Part shown: positions 33,352-41,507 of the stretch, piece by piece
Numbering within the stretch: position 1 is the stretch's first letter
How the letters are laid out: every line of letters starts with the position of its first letter
Origin: DASUZB01 sp036377075
GTDB lineage: Bacteria > Actinomycetota > CALGFH01
Reading direction: 5' to 3'
Assembly: GCA_036377075.1 (NCBI GenBank)
Contig: DASUZB010000313.1
Coordinates: 29,962 to 93,961 of the forward strand
DNA length: 64,000 bases
Notes under the pieces: model-generated
The model's input: the letters and a program-made list of their open reading frames with translations, nothing else
What the model was told of the DNA's origin: nothing
Database searches by the model: none
Program-made: the position numbers and the translations under genes

Positions 33352-34886
33352 TCGACCACCGTCCCCGCGGACATCGTGAACCGCAGTGGGCTGGCCAACC
33401 CGGGCATCACCGTGGGGACCCTGAGGGTCACCAGGACCCTGCTGCCCCTGCGCGAGACCTGGGCCTCGTCGCGCCAGGCCTGGGGCAGGTCCTCCTCGGC
33501 CGCCTGCTGGAAGTCCTGGTGCACGGCGAGCTTGCGCGCGCCCTCGTTGGCGGCGTGGGTGCCGATCATGAGGGTGTAGCCGCACAGGATCCCCTGCCAG
33601 ATTCCGGCGAGGATCAGCAGCACCAGGAAGCTGATGCCCAGCAGCTCGACCGAGACCGAGCCGGCCTCGCCGCCCCCGCCACGGCGCCCGCGGCGGCCGC
33701 CGCCCGAGCGGCGCAGCGGCACCACGCCCGTCTCCTGGGCGAGCTCGATCAGCGAGCGCTGCAGCGCGCCGTCCTCGAGCAGCTGCGGCGAGCCGCTGTT
33801 GAGGGCCGGCTCGAGGCTGCGGAACGCGGCGGGCAGGGTCGAGCGTGCCAGCGGCACGCCGACCACCCGCTGGGCGAGATCGGGTTGCACCTCGTTCGCC
33901 TTGCTGGTGCGGTTCATGACCAGCATCAGGTCATCGTCCTTTCGCACTTGCAGTCGTCCCCAGAGCTTGATCAGGCGCTTGGCCGCGCGCAGGCAGAGCA
34001 CGTCGGGCGTTGCCACGACGAGCACCTGGTCGGCCATCTCGACCGCGACCGCGTTGGCCTCGGTCACGGTGGTGCCGCAGTCCACCACGACCACGTCGAA
34101 GCGGGCCTTGAGGCCGCCGAGGACCTGCTTGGCCACCCGGCCGGTGATGTCCTCGCTGCGCTCGCCCTCGGCGGGGCCGAGCAGCACGCGCAGCCCGGAC
34201 GGGTGCGTGTAGAGCGTCTCCTCGAGCGCCCTGGCGGTCAGCTCGTCGGAGACCTCCACCAGGTCCGTGATGGTGCGGTGGTAGGTGAGGTTGAGCAGCT
34301 GGGGAAGGTCGCCGGCCTGCAGGTCGAGGTCGACCAGGCAGACGCGGCGCTGCTGCGGGCCGCCGGTGCGGGCGAGCAGGGCGAGGTGGGCTGCCACCGT
34401 GGAGGCGCCGACGCCGCCCTTGGCGCCGCTGACCACCACCAGGGTGCCGCCGACGCCGGCGCCGGCGCCGACCGCCAGGTCGGCGAGGTCGCCGGAGAGG
34501 TGCCGGCGGACCGTGCGCGACCAGGCGGCGGCCGTGCCGAGGCGGGCCTGGACCTCGTCCAGGCTGAGCGGCAGGGTGATGATGCCGCGCGCGCCCGCCT
34601 CCATCGCGCGCGTCAGGACCTCGGCGGTCCCCTCGCGGACGATCAGCACCACCCCGATGTGCGGGTACCTGGCCACCAGCTCGCGCACCAGGTCCAGCAC
34701 CGGCACGGGGCCGAGCTGCTCGTGGATCAGGATGGCGTCGACCTCGCGGCGGCCGATGGCGGTGATCAGGTCGCCGGCCGTCGGTGCCGTCTCCAGCACC
34801 CGGAATTCGCCCGACTCCTCGAGCAGCGCCCGCAGCTCGACGCCGACGTCGTGGCTGCCGACGCCGAGGAGGACCGAGAAGGTCAC
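33348..34886 (-). CDS. CpaE/TadZ-type MinD-like ATPase fused to a TadE pseudopilin domain
   Basis: 512 residues in three parts. Residues 1-125 are a receiver-like pilus-localisation domain (IHEQLGPVPVLDLVREL). Residues 145-390 are a MinD/ParA-type ATPase with deviant Walker A GAKGGVGAS (154-162) and Asp186/Asp188 in VDLDLQAGD. A basic Gly/Arg linker (about 393-407) leads to a TadE domain at 408-512: GSVSVELLG with Gly409 and Glu414, a membrane helix at about 416-436 and an ectodomain. In other Tad loci CpaE and TadE are separate proteins. Two GTG codons at 33725/33722 are preceded by AGGAGA (33731-33736) and could start a free TadE in the same frame. The ATG at 34886 is assumed. TadZ/CpaE places the pilus machine in the cell. 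Confidence 0.8.
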   Translation of the reverse strand: MTFSVLLGVGSHDVGVELRALLEESGEFRVLETAPTAGDLITAIGRREVDAILIHEQLGPVPVLDLVRELVARYPHIGVVLIVREGTAEVLTRAMEAGARGIITLPLSLDEVQARLGTAAAWSRTVRRHLSGDLADLAVGAGAGVGGTLVVVSGAKGGVGASTVAAHLALLARTGGPQQRRVCLVDLDLQAGDLPQLLNLTYHRTITDLVEVSDELTARALEETLYTHPSGLRVLLGPAEGERSEDITGRVAKQVLGGLKARFDVVVVDCGTTVTEANAVAVEMADQVLVVATPDVLCLRAAKRLIKLWGRLQVRKDDDLMLVMNRTSKANEVQPDLAQRVVGVPLARSTLPAAFRSLEPALNSGSPQLLEDGALQRSLIELAQETGVVPLRRSGGGRRGRRGGGGEAGSVSVELLGISFLVLLILAGIWQGILCGYTLMIGTHAANEGARKLAVHQDFQQAAEEDLPQAWRDEAQVSRRGSRVLVTLRVPTVMPGLASPLRFTMSAGTVVE

Positions 34887-34889
34887 GCG

Positions 34890-35675
34890 CTAACCTCCGC
34901 CGTAGCCGTTGCCGTTCGGCGGGGTGGGCGTCGACTGCCCGGCCCCGCCGATGCCCCGGGACGGGGCCTGCACCACCGTCGCCCCGCCGGTGTAGACGTT
35001 GGGGACGTTGGGGTTGGTGTTGTCGCCGCCGCCGATCAGCGCCAGCCGCACCTTGGTGGCGAAGCTCTCGGCGTAGGTGAGCGCCAGGCTCTCCGGCACC
35101 GTCAGCGCGAAGGTGACCGGCACCACCTGGTTGGCCTCGAAGCTGGTCTGCCCCTTGTCCTCGCCGGTGATCCGCTCCACCGCGCCGACGTCGATGATGC
35201 GGGCCTGCTTCACCACGATCTTGGAGGCGGCCGGGACGCCCTTGCTGCCCTCGAACGTGGCGTAGATGTCGACCAGGCCGCCCGACCTGATCTTGCCGGC
35301 GACGCCCGTCTCCGCGTCGACCAGGATGGCGATCTCGCGCTGGCCGGGGTTGAGCGCGGGCGGCGGGGTGAGCATGTCCTGCTCGAGGTAGGAGCCGCGC
35401 CGCAGCGCCGTGCTCGCGACCAGGCCACGCAGCTCGGCCTTGGTGTTCACGGCGGTGGCGGGCAGCCAGCGGCGCGGCACCTTCACCTCGTCGACGAGGT
35501 CGCCGGTGACCGGCTTGAACGGCGCGATGTCGGTGCGCAGCCGCAGCACCGGGGCGTAGTCGCCCACCGCTGCCTGGACCGAGGCGACGTAGCTGGCGAC
35601 CATGAAGAAGATTGCCGCAGCCCCCAGCCCTGCCAGGATCAGGAAGACCACTCCACGGCGCTGCTTAGGGTTCAT
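34890..35675 (-). CDS. cpaB: Flp pilus assembly protein CpaB (RcpC)
   Basis: 261 residues. An N-terminal membrane anchor (RGVVFLILAGLGAAAIFFMV) precedes an SAF domain (FKPVTGDLVDEVKVPRRWLP; LVASTALRRGSYLEQDML) and the RcpC/CpaB domain with IAILVDAETGVAGKIRSGG and LVDIYATFEG. The C-terminus is a Gly/Pro/Asn-rich tail (TPTPPNGNGYGGG). In diderms CpaB acts in the periplasm with the secretin; actinobacteria keep it without a secretin, presumably for wall passage. It overlaps the preceding gene by four bases (ATGA). Confidence 0.9.
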   Translation of the reverse strand: MNPKQRRGVVFLILAGLGAAAIFFMVASYVASVQAAVGDYAPVLRLRTDIAPFKPVTGDLVDEVKVPRRWLPATAVNTKAELRGLVASTALRRGSYLEQDMLTPPPALNPGQREIAILVDAETGVAGKIRSGGLVDIYATFEGSKGVPAASKIVVKQARIIDVGAVERITGEDKGQTSFEANQVVPVTFALTVPESLALTYAESFATKVRLALIGGGDNTNPNVPNVYTGGATVVQAPSRGIGGAGQSTPTPPNGNGYGGG

Positions 35676-36580
35676 GCCACACTCCTCGTGCCCGGCCAGG
35701 GGCCGGGCGGCGTATCGGTCTCCTCGTCACCTTCGTCGGACGCGGCGGCCTCCTCCGACCAGCGCTGCACCATGGAGCAGAAGGGGCAGTTGGGCCCCGA
35801 GACCGGCTCGCCGCACCAGTCGCACGGGGTACAGGGGAAGCTGGCGTAGACCTCGCGGGCCAGGGCGTCGATATCGCTGTAGCAGCTCACCACCTCGACC
35901 AGGTCCGAGGTGCCCCACCACCTCGGGCCGAGCGGCGTCGGCCCGGTGAGGACCAGCTCGGTCGGCCCCATGTGGGGGACGACCTCGTCGCGCGCCCACT
36001 CCACGTCCCGCTCCGGTCCGGAGAGGACGGTGAGCGAGGGCGCCGGGGCGACCCAGGGGACGCAGTCGTCGGGCTGGCGCCGGTGGGTGCGGCGCACCGT
36101 CGGCGACGGCTGCACGGTCACGGTGAAGTGGCTTCCCGGCGAGAACGACTGGAAGTGCTGGGAGACGGTGGGGGCGGGGTGCTCGAGCTTGCTGACGCTG
36201 CCGAGCCAGCCGCCGGCGGCCAGGCGCCCGCCGAGGCTGGGGGCGGCGGACGCGACCGCGCCGGCCGCTGGCAGCAGGCTGGTCAGCGCGGCGAGCTGGG
36301 CGCCGAGCACGCTCAGGGCGAGCGGCGGCAGGCTGCTGGGCAGGGCCGCCAGCCGGGTGGTCTCGAGGGCGGAGCGGAGCATGCGCAGGTGGTAGTCGGC
36401 GATGCCTTCGTCCCAGTCCGGGTGGACCACCAGGACGCTGCCGTGGTCCTCGATGTCCGCCGTCACCAGCTCGAGCAGGGCGGCGGGATCGGCCTCCGCC
36501 GGGTCGACGCTGCGGAGCAGGCCGCTGCGAGGGAACAGCTCGAAGGCCGGCAGCTGGCCGAGCAGGAGCACCGAGGTCAC
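35672..36580 (-). CDS. Uncharacterised zinc-ribbon protein heading the Tad operon
   Basis: 302 residues, not assignable to a family I know. It starts with a hydrophobic strand (TSVLLLGQLPAFELFPRSG) and a helix-strand pattern that looks like a small alpha/beta regulatory domain (ADIEDHGSVLVVHPDWDEGI). A middle segment rich in Ala/Leu/Gly (SVLGAQLAALTSLLPAAGAV) may touch the membrane. The C-terminus has a zinc ribbon CTPCDWCGEPVSGPNCPFC and an acidic tail. GTG start with GAGGAGGAGG seven bases upstream; coupled to cpaB (ATGA). As first gene of the operon it is a candidate regulator or assembly factor for the pilus. Confidence 0.62.
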   Translation of the reverse strand: MTSVLLLGQLPAFELFPRSGLLRSVDPAEADPAALLELVTADIEDHGSVLVVHPDWDEGIADYHLRMLRSALETTRLAALPSSLPPLALSVLGAQLAALTSLLPAAGAVASAAPSLGGRLAAGGWLGSVSKLEHPAPTVSQHFQSFSPGSHFTVTVQPSPTVRRTHRRQPDDCVPWVAPAPSLTVLSGPERDVEWARDEVVPHMGPTELVLTGPTPLGPRWWGTSDLVEVVSCYSDIDALAREVYASFPCTPCDWCGEPVSGPNCPFCSMVQRWSEEAAASDEGDEETDTPPGPWPGTRSVA

Positions 36581-36900
36581 CGCGACCTCCTCCTCACCTG
36601 GTGAAGGTTGGAGCGCGTGCCTCGCTGCCCGCCCGGTCCCGGCGCCGCAGCCGGTTGGACGGGGGATCGCCTACGCATCATCCGGTCTCCGTGCGCACGA
36701 CGCGGGGGATTCGCAAACCATAACGAAACGTACTACGCGAGCCGTGAAAGGTAAAAATTGGTTAGAGGTGCGTACCGCCGGGACGAGCCATGACAGATTC
36801 GTGCGCGCTGACCGATCCGCGAGCTACGAGAATTGCGACCGGCAACGTAGTACGGCGAGCCGCCGCACCCGCTCCCCGGCGGCGTCGAGGAGGTGACCGA
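36581..36900. promoter_or_regulatory. Divergent intergenic region, pilus operon versus DUF192
   Basis: 320 bases without a convincing gene. Bases about 36715-36770 are the most AT-rich part of the neighbourhood (including AAAGGTAAAAATTGGTTAG) and are the likely site of divergent promoters, although no clean -35/-10 pair stands out. Two near-identical blocks occur: ACGTACTACGCGAGCCG at 36728-36744 and ACGTAGTACGGCGAGCCG at 36845-36862, in the same orientation 117 bases apart. These may be operator sites. Confidence 0.4.
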
Positions 36901-37230
36901 TTGCCGCAGCTCCTGCGCGAGGGGCAGCGGGTGGCGCCCGTCGAGCTGGCGACCAGCGTCCGCGACCGTGCCCGTGGCCTGCTCGGACGCGACGGGATCG
37001 AGGGTGCGCTGCTGCTCTCGCCCGCCAGCTCGGTCCACACCCTCGGCATGCGCTTCGCCATCGACGTCGCCTTCTGCGACGCCCGTATGCGGGTCCTGGA
37101 CGTGGTCACCATGCGGCCCAACCGCATCGCGCGGCCGCGCCTGCGGGCGCGCCACGTCGTCGAGGCGGAGGCGGGCCGGTTCGCCCGCTGGGGCCTGAGG
37201 AGGGGCGACCGGCTCGAAGTTCGTGCCTAG
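36901..37230 (+). CDS. DUF192 protein
   Basis: 109 residues. VELATSVRDRARGLLGRDGI, the segment HTLGMRFAIDVAFCDARMRV and LDVVTMRPNRIARPRLRA are the DUF192 core. The start is an unusual TTG at 36901, chosen because GAGGAGG at 36887-36893 lies seven bases upstream; no ATG or GTG fits. DUF192 proteins have no established biochemical role but are frequently encoded beside Tad pilus genes in Actinomycetota. It is divergent from the operon here. Confidence 0.8.
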   Translation: MPQLLREGQRVAPVELATSVRDRARGLLGRDGIEGALLLSPASSVHTLGMRFAIDVAFCDARMRVLDVVTMRPNRIARPRLRARHVVEAEAGRFARWGLRRGDRLEVRA

Positions 37231-37345
37231 CTTCGTTCACCCCGTTGCCGCAATACGGATGCCAATTCGTGGCGCCGAATCGGCAATTGTGCCTACGTAA
37301 AGGGTCCCAGAACTATGGACCCGCCGGGGACCCGCTTGGAGCCCC

Positions 37346-37879
37346 TCAGTTCGCCACGTCCACCACCACGCGCGCGGGCCCGCCGAGCTCGACCACGCGG
37401 AAGCTCAACCGGCGGTCGACCCCGATGCCGAACACGACCCGGCCGCCCGCCTCCGACACCAGCGCGTACTCGCGCACGGCCGGCCACAGTGGCCGCGCCC
37501 GCGACGGCCCGCCGAAGCTGGGCCGGCCCGCGCGGTCGCGGGCGCTGGCGACGAAGGTCACCGCCAGGTCGGCGTCGCCGGCCAGCTCCTGTGGCCTCCC
37601 GGTGGCGTCGCGGGGCAGCTCGCGGACGTAGCGGACGGTGGTGCGCGGCAGCCCGCCGCGGAACTCGAAGGTGACCCGGTCGAAGGCCTCGTGGTGGCTG
37701 CGGCGCACGGCGGCGAGCCGCGGTGGCGCGCTGGTGTCGTGGGCGAGCACGACCGGGTCGTCGTGGGTCGGCGCGCCGAGCCCCTCGAGCGCGCCCTTCT
37801 CCGGGTGGTGCGCGTCCCACACGCCGGCCACGAACGCGATCCCGACCACCAGCAGGACCAGGCGCCCAATTGACCGCAC
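37346..37879 (-). CDS. Membrane-anchored AMIN-like domain protein
   Basis: 177 residues. An N-terminal anchor or signal (IGRLVLLVVGIAFVAGVWDA) precedes a beta-rich domain: LAAVRRSHHEAFDRVTFEFR, TVRYVRELPRDATGRPQELA, and the end RLSFRVVELGGPARVVVDVAN. This is the pattern of the AMIN-like beta-domain proteins of Actinomycetota, related to the peptidoglycan-targeting AMIN fold. The GTG at 37879 is preferred because GGAGG lies about nine bases upstream; an upstream ATG at 37945 is possible. It is divergent from deoC. Confidence 0.72.
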   Translation of the reverse strand: MRSIGRLVLLVVGIAFVAGVWDAHHPEKGALEGLGAPTHDDPVVLAHDTSAPPRLAAVRRSHHEAFDRVTFEFRGGLPRTTVRYVRELPRDATGRPQELAGDADLAVTFVASARDRAGRPSFGGPSRARPLWPAVREYALVSEAGGRVVFGIGVDRRLSFRVVELGGPARVVVDVAN

Positions 37880-38027
37880 GGCCGCCCCTCCTCCCGCCGT
37901 GCCGCGACGAGCGCGGCATTTCCGCCGAACCAGACCATCATGCACGCGACCCGGCGCCGGCGGAAGGCCGGCGGGCCGGCGTCACTACAATCGTGGGCGA
38001 CCGGTTGTCGCAGCGCGGGAGGCAGGC

Positions 38028-38981
38028 ATGGCCACCACGCCCGTCCGGGTCGGCGAGGGCTCCGTCGGCCTGCTGTCCGAAGGGGTGGTCGGCTCGCTGC
38101 TCGCCCGCGCCGCCGTCGACCAGGTAGGCGCCGAGGAGCGGGCCGCCAGCCTGGCCAAGCGCAGCATCAAGAAGCAGTCCAAGGTGGCGGCCCTGCGCCT
38201 GGCGGTGTCGATGATGGACCTGACCACCCTGGAGGGCGCCGACACCCCGGGAAAGGTGGAGGCGCTGTGCTCCAAGGCCCGCCGCCCGGACCCGGCCGAC
38301 CCCGAGGTCCCGCCGGTGGCGGCCGTGTGCGTCTACGCCAGCCTGGTCGGGGTCGCCAAGCGTGCCCTGGCCGGCTCGGGCGTGAAGGTCGCCTCGGTGG
38401 CCACCGCCTTCCCCAGCGGCCAGGCCTCCATGGCGGTCCGCCTGGCGGACGTCGCCGACGCCGTCGACGCCGGCGCCGACGAGGTCGACATGGTCATCAA
38501 CCGCGGCGCCTTCCTGTCCGGCCGCTACCGCGAGGTGTTCGAGGAGGTCCTGATGGTGAAGGAGGCCTGCGGCGCCGCCCGCCTCAAGGTCATCCTCGAG
38601 ACCGGCGAGCTGGGCACCTACGACCACGTGCGGCGGGCGAGCATGCTGGCGATGGCGGCGGGCGCCGACTTCATCAAGACCTCCACCGGCAAGGTCCAGC
38701 CCGCCGCCACCCTGCCGGTCACCCTGGTGATGCTCGAGGCGATCCGCGACTTCCACGACCGCACCGGCCGCATGGTCGGCATGAAGCCGGCCGGCGGGAT
38801 CCGCACCGCCAAGCAGGCGGTCCAGTACCTGGTGCTGGTCAACGAGACGGTCGGCGGCGCCTGGCTGTCGCCGGAGTGGTTCCGCCTGGGCGCGTCCAGC
38901 CTGCTCAACGACTGCCTGATGCAGCTCGCCAAGGAGCGCAGCGGCCGCTACCAGTCGGGCGACTACTTCACCATCGACTGA
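38028..38981 (+). CDS. deoC: Deoxyribose-phosphate aldolase
   Basis: 317 residues, the longer actinobacterial/animal-type DeoC. The Schiff-base lysine is Lys217 in ADFIKTSTGKVQPAATLP. Other landmarks are VAAVCVYASLVGVAKRAL, EVDMVINRGAFLSGRY and the phosphate-binding KPAGGIRTAKQAVQYL. It cleaves 2-deoxyribose-5-phosphate to glyceraldehyde-3-phosphate and acetaldehyde. GGGAGG is five bases before the ATG. The aldehyde dehydrogenases 2.5 kb downstream on the same strand could oxidise the acetaldehyde; in related genomes they directly follow deoC, so the intervening genes look inserted. Confidence 0.92.
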   Translation: MATTPVRVGEGSVGLLSEGVVGSLLARAAVDQVGAEERAASLAKRSIKKQSKVAALRLAVSMMDLTTLEGADTPGKVEALCSKARRPDPADPEVPPVAAVCVYASLVGVAKRALAGSGVKVASVATAFPSGQASMAVRLADVADAVDAGADEVDMVINRGAFLSGRYREVFEEVLMVKEACGAARLKVILETGELGTYDHVRRASMLAMAAGADFIKTSTGKVQPAATLPVTLVMLEAIRDFHDRTGRMVGMKPAGGIRTAKQAVQYLVLVNETVGGAWLSPEWFRLGASSLLNDCLMQLAKERSGRYQSGDYFTID

Positions 38982-38982
38982 G

Positions 38983-39002
38983 CCGGCGGCGCTGCCCGCC
39001 GG
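38983..39002 (+). terminator. Hairpin after deoC
   Basis: CCGGCGG (38983-38989) and CCGCCGG (38996-39002) form a 7-bp stem with a 6-base loop directly after the deoC stop. There is no T-tract, so termination is only likely. Confidence 0.4.
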
Positions 39003-39057
39003 ACGGCCCGATCGGCGCCCCGACCTGCGCCGATGAGGGGTCAGCGGCGTCCCACGC

Positions 39058-40233
39058 TCACCAGGCGACGAAGCTGTCGCTGCCGCCGCCCCGCTCCGGT
39101 AGCTCGACCCGGCGGACGGCGATCCGCGGGTCGCCGGGGCGCCAGGTCGCGACCAGGTCGCCGAGGCCGGCGCTCTGCGCCAGGAACACCAGGCGGCCGT
39201 CGCCGGCCCACTGCATGCTGGTGAACTTGAGGTAGACGTTGGCCGGCAGGTCGGGCAGGTGCCGCCAGCCGCCCGTGGCGGTGTCCAGCAGCCACCCGTC
39301 GAAGGCCTGACCGCCGCCCGGTGGGGCGGGGTCGCCGAACCCGACGGCGACCAGCCGGCCGTCCGGGTGCGCCCTGACCTCGTCGGTGCCGGCCAGCACG
39401 CTCGGCCAGGAGGGCCGCCGGGCGGTCCCGCCGCGCAGGTCGGTGATGGTGAGCGGGCCCCCGGGCTCGGCGCCGCCCAGCAGCAGGCGGCCGTCGCCGG
39501 CGACCGCCAGCGGCATCGGCGAGGGGAGCCGGGTGAGGCGGCCGGTCGGGCCGACCAGCGCGCCGTGCCAGTCGGTCCCGTCGGCCGACGAACCGGTCGT
39601 GACCAGCAGGCCGGCCGAGGTCTCCGCGACCAGCCGCGTGGTGCAGGGAAGCGCCAGAGCGGCTCCTCGCGGCCGGCCGTCGAGCCCGACCTCGCGCAGC
39701 GTGCAGCGGCCGGCACCCTGGTCGCCGAGCAGCCACACGGCGCGGCCGCCGGCGGCCGCCGCCACGTCCCGCGCGCTGCCGATCCGGGTCGCGACGGTGC
39801 CGCGGTGCCGCACGCGGTACACCCCGGCATCCCGGCAGGCCGCGCAGGTCCGCTCGGAGACCACGACCGCGTCCTCGCCCACCGGCAGCACCCAGACCAC
39901 CCGGTCGCGGCCACCCGGCAGGCCGCGGACCCGCCGGACGGTACCCCGGTCGACGTCGAACAGGAACGGCGCGGGGGCGTCGGCGACCAGCAGCCGCAGC
40001 CCGGTGGCGCCGCGCAGCGGCACCCCACGCAGCGGCGCGAAGTGGCCTGAGCGCGCCGGCCTGGTCGCCGCCGTCGCCGGGGAGGCCGCCACGCGGGCGC
40101 GGTGACGCCGGGTGGCCGCGCCCCCGAGGACGGCCGCGCCGACCAGCGCCAGCACCACGACGGCGACGACCACCGGGCGCGCCCTGGGCCGGTGAGGCCC
40201 AGGGCGGCGCGTGGCAGGGACCGAACCGGTCAT
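39058..40233 (-). CDS. Membrane-anchored beta-propeller-like protein
   Basis: 391 residues from ATG 40233; a GTG at 40275, four bases after the preceding stop, is the alternative start, and neither has a good ribosome site. One N-terminal membrane anchor (VVVAVVVLALVGAAVLGGAA) is followed by an extracytoplasmic domain built from repeated WLL/VV-strand units (AVWLLGDQGAGRC, LVAVGFGD, GDGRLVFLAQS), which looks like a six- or seven-bladed propeller. Two Cys pairs are visible (TCAACRDAG; GRCTLRE and LPCTTRL). No catalytic motif. Function unknown. Confidence 0.62.
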   Translation of the reverse strand: MTGSVPATRRPGPHRPRARPVVVAVVVLALVGAAVLGGAATRRHRARVAASPATAATRPARSGHFAPLRGVPLRGATGLRLLVADAPAPFLFDVDRGTVRRVRGLPGGRDRVVWVLPVGEDAVVVSERTCAACRDAGVYRVRHRGTVATRIGSARDVAAAAGGRAVWLLGDQGAGRCTLREVGLDGRPRGAALALPCTTRLVAETSAGLLVTTGSSADGTDWHGALVGPTGRLTRLPSPMPLAVAGDGRLLLGGAEPGGPLTITDLRGGTARRPSWPSVLAGTDEVRAHPDGRLVAVGFGDPAPPGGGQAFDGWLLDTATGGWRHLPDLPANVYLKFTSMQWAGDGRLVFLAQSAGLGDLVATWRPGDPRIAVRRVELPERGGGSDSFVAW

Positions 40234-40279
40234 GCCGTGGATACGCCCTCCGCCCCGCGCGGGTTCCAGGCTCACCGGT

Positions 40280-40684
40280 TCATGCCGGCGCGGGCCTGCT
40301 GAAGCCGGCGATCAGCACGAAGCCGACGGCGAGGTGCATGCCGATCAGCACGACGGCTGCCACACCGTCGGCGAGGTAGGTCGGGCCGGTGATCGAGACT
40401 GCCAGCGCGGTGCTGCCGACGAACGGCCACCGGCGGGCGGCGCCACGGCGAGCGAGCAGTGCCTGCACGCCCCACGCCGCCAAGCCCGCCAGCACCACGG
40501 TGACCAGCACGGCGCCGGCCCCGACCGGGCTGGCGTCCTGGTCCTTGCCGACGGTCAGCTCCACGCCGAGCAGGCGTGCGAGTGCCCAGATCGCCAGCGC
40601 GACCACCAGCGCGGTGGCCACCACGCCCGCGGCCCTCCGGGGCGGTGCCCCGGGCGTCCCACGCCTGGCCGGTGTCGACGTCAT
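40280..40684 (-). CDS. DUF6069-like membrane protein
   Basis: 134 residues with four hydrophobic segments: AAGVVATALVVALAIWALAR, AGAVLVTVVLAGLAAWGV, FVGSTALAVSITGPTYLADG and VAAVVLIGMHLAVGFVLIAG. The pattern, including the short LGVELTVGKDQ loop after TM1, fits the actinobacterial DUF6069 family, whose function is unknown. ATG 40684 has GAGGAG about 12 bases upstream. In related genomes such genes often adjoin two-component systems; here the divergent neighbour is the remnant of one. Confidence 0.7.
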   Translation of the reverse strand: MTSTPARRGTPGAPPRRAAGVVATALVVALAIWALARLLGVELTVGKDQDASPVGAGAVLVTVVLAGLAAWGVQALLARRGAARRWPFVGSTALAVSITGPTYLADGVAAVVLIGMHLAVGFVLIAGFSRPAPA

Positions 40685-40904
40685 CAGCAGTGTCGTCTCC
40701 TCGCTGGTCGATCGCTGGCACGCGGTTCGTCCGCATGCGGGTCCATTGGACGGCGACCGCCCGCGAAGCGGTAGGGCCAGAAGCTGCGTCCGCGGCCAAC
40801 CAACGGAGCGGGGCCGCGCGGAAGGTGCCACCTTCGTCGGTTCCGGCCCCGCCGAAGGTTCGGTCCTCCGCGGCGGCCGGCAAGGCGGCACGTACCATTG
40901 CCGC

Positions 40905-41315
40905 GTGGCTGCTGACCTGAACCTGTCGCCGTTGCGGCGTGACGTCGTCGTCGACGCTGCGATCGCGCTGTCGTTCGTGGTGCTGGACACCGCGGTGACG
41001 CTCGCCGGCGGCTCGTGGTGGCCGGCGCACCCGAACGGGCTCGCCTGGGCGCTCCTGGCGGCCCAGGGGCTCACGTGCCTGTCGCTGGTCGCTCGCCGGC
41101 GGGCGCCGCTCGCCGTCGTCGGCGTCTTCGCGGCGTTCACGCTCGCCGTGACATGCCTCGGGGAAGGACTGTCGAACGCGCAGATCGCCGCCCGCCTGTA
41201 CCTCTCCGAGGCCACCATCAAGGGCTACGTCTCCCGCATGCTCGACAAACTCGGCTGCGCCAACCGCACCCAGGCCGGCCTGCTCGCCCACGACGCCGGC
41301 ATCGCCGACACCTGA
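40905..41315 (+). pseudogene. Sensor kinase N-terminus fused to response-regulator C-terminus by deletion
   Basis: 136 residues in one frame. Residues 1 to about 84 are membrane helices of a NarL-type sensor kinase N-terminus (RRDVVVDAAIALSFVVLD; LAWALLAAQGLTCLSLVARR; LAVVGVFAAFTLAV). From about residue 86 the sequence becomes the LuxR helix-turn-helix of a response regulator: EGLSNAQIAARLYLSEATIK, GYVSRMLDKLGCANRTQAG. The kinase core and the receiver are missing. An in-frame deletion across an adjacent kinase-regulator pair explains this. Whether the membrane-bound DNA-binding product is made and works is unknown. GTG start at 40905. Confidence 0.7.
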
Positions 41316-41507
41316 CCAGGCGGCCCGCTCAGTCGTCGAGCCCGGCGTAGCGGAGCGCGTCGTCCACGGGCACGGGCGGGCGCGACCTCGGAGGCCGCGC
41401 GCTACCCTGGGTGCCGACCCCGACCCGCCCGGGAAGGCGCCGGGCGTCGGCGTGCGGCGTCGCAGGAGCGCCGGCGCCGTGGGGGATCGAGCCGAGCGGA
41501 GGCCGGG

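Noticed and set aside
41316..41507. Short minus-strand tail reading VPVDDALRYAGLDD before a stop
   Set aside because: It looks like the end of a real protein but has no start, no ribosome site and no upstream frame; too short to support even as a pseudogene.
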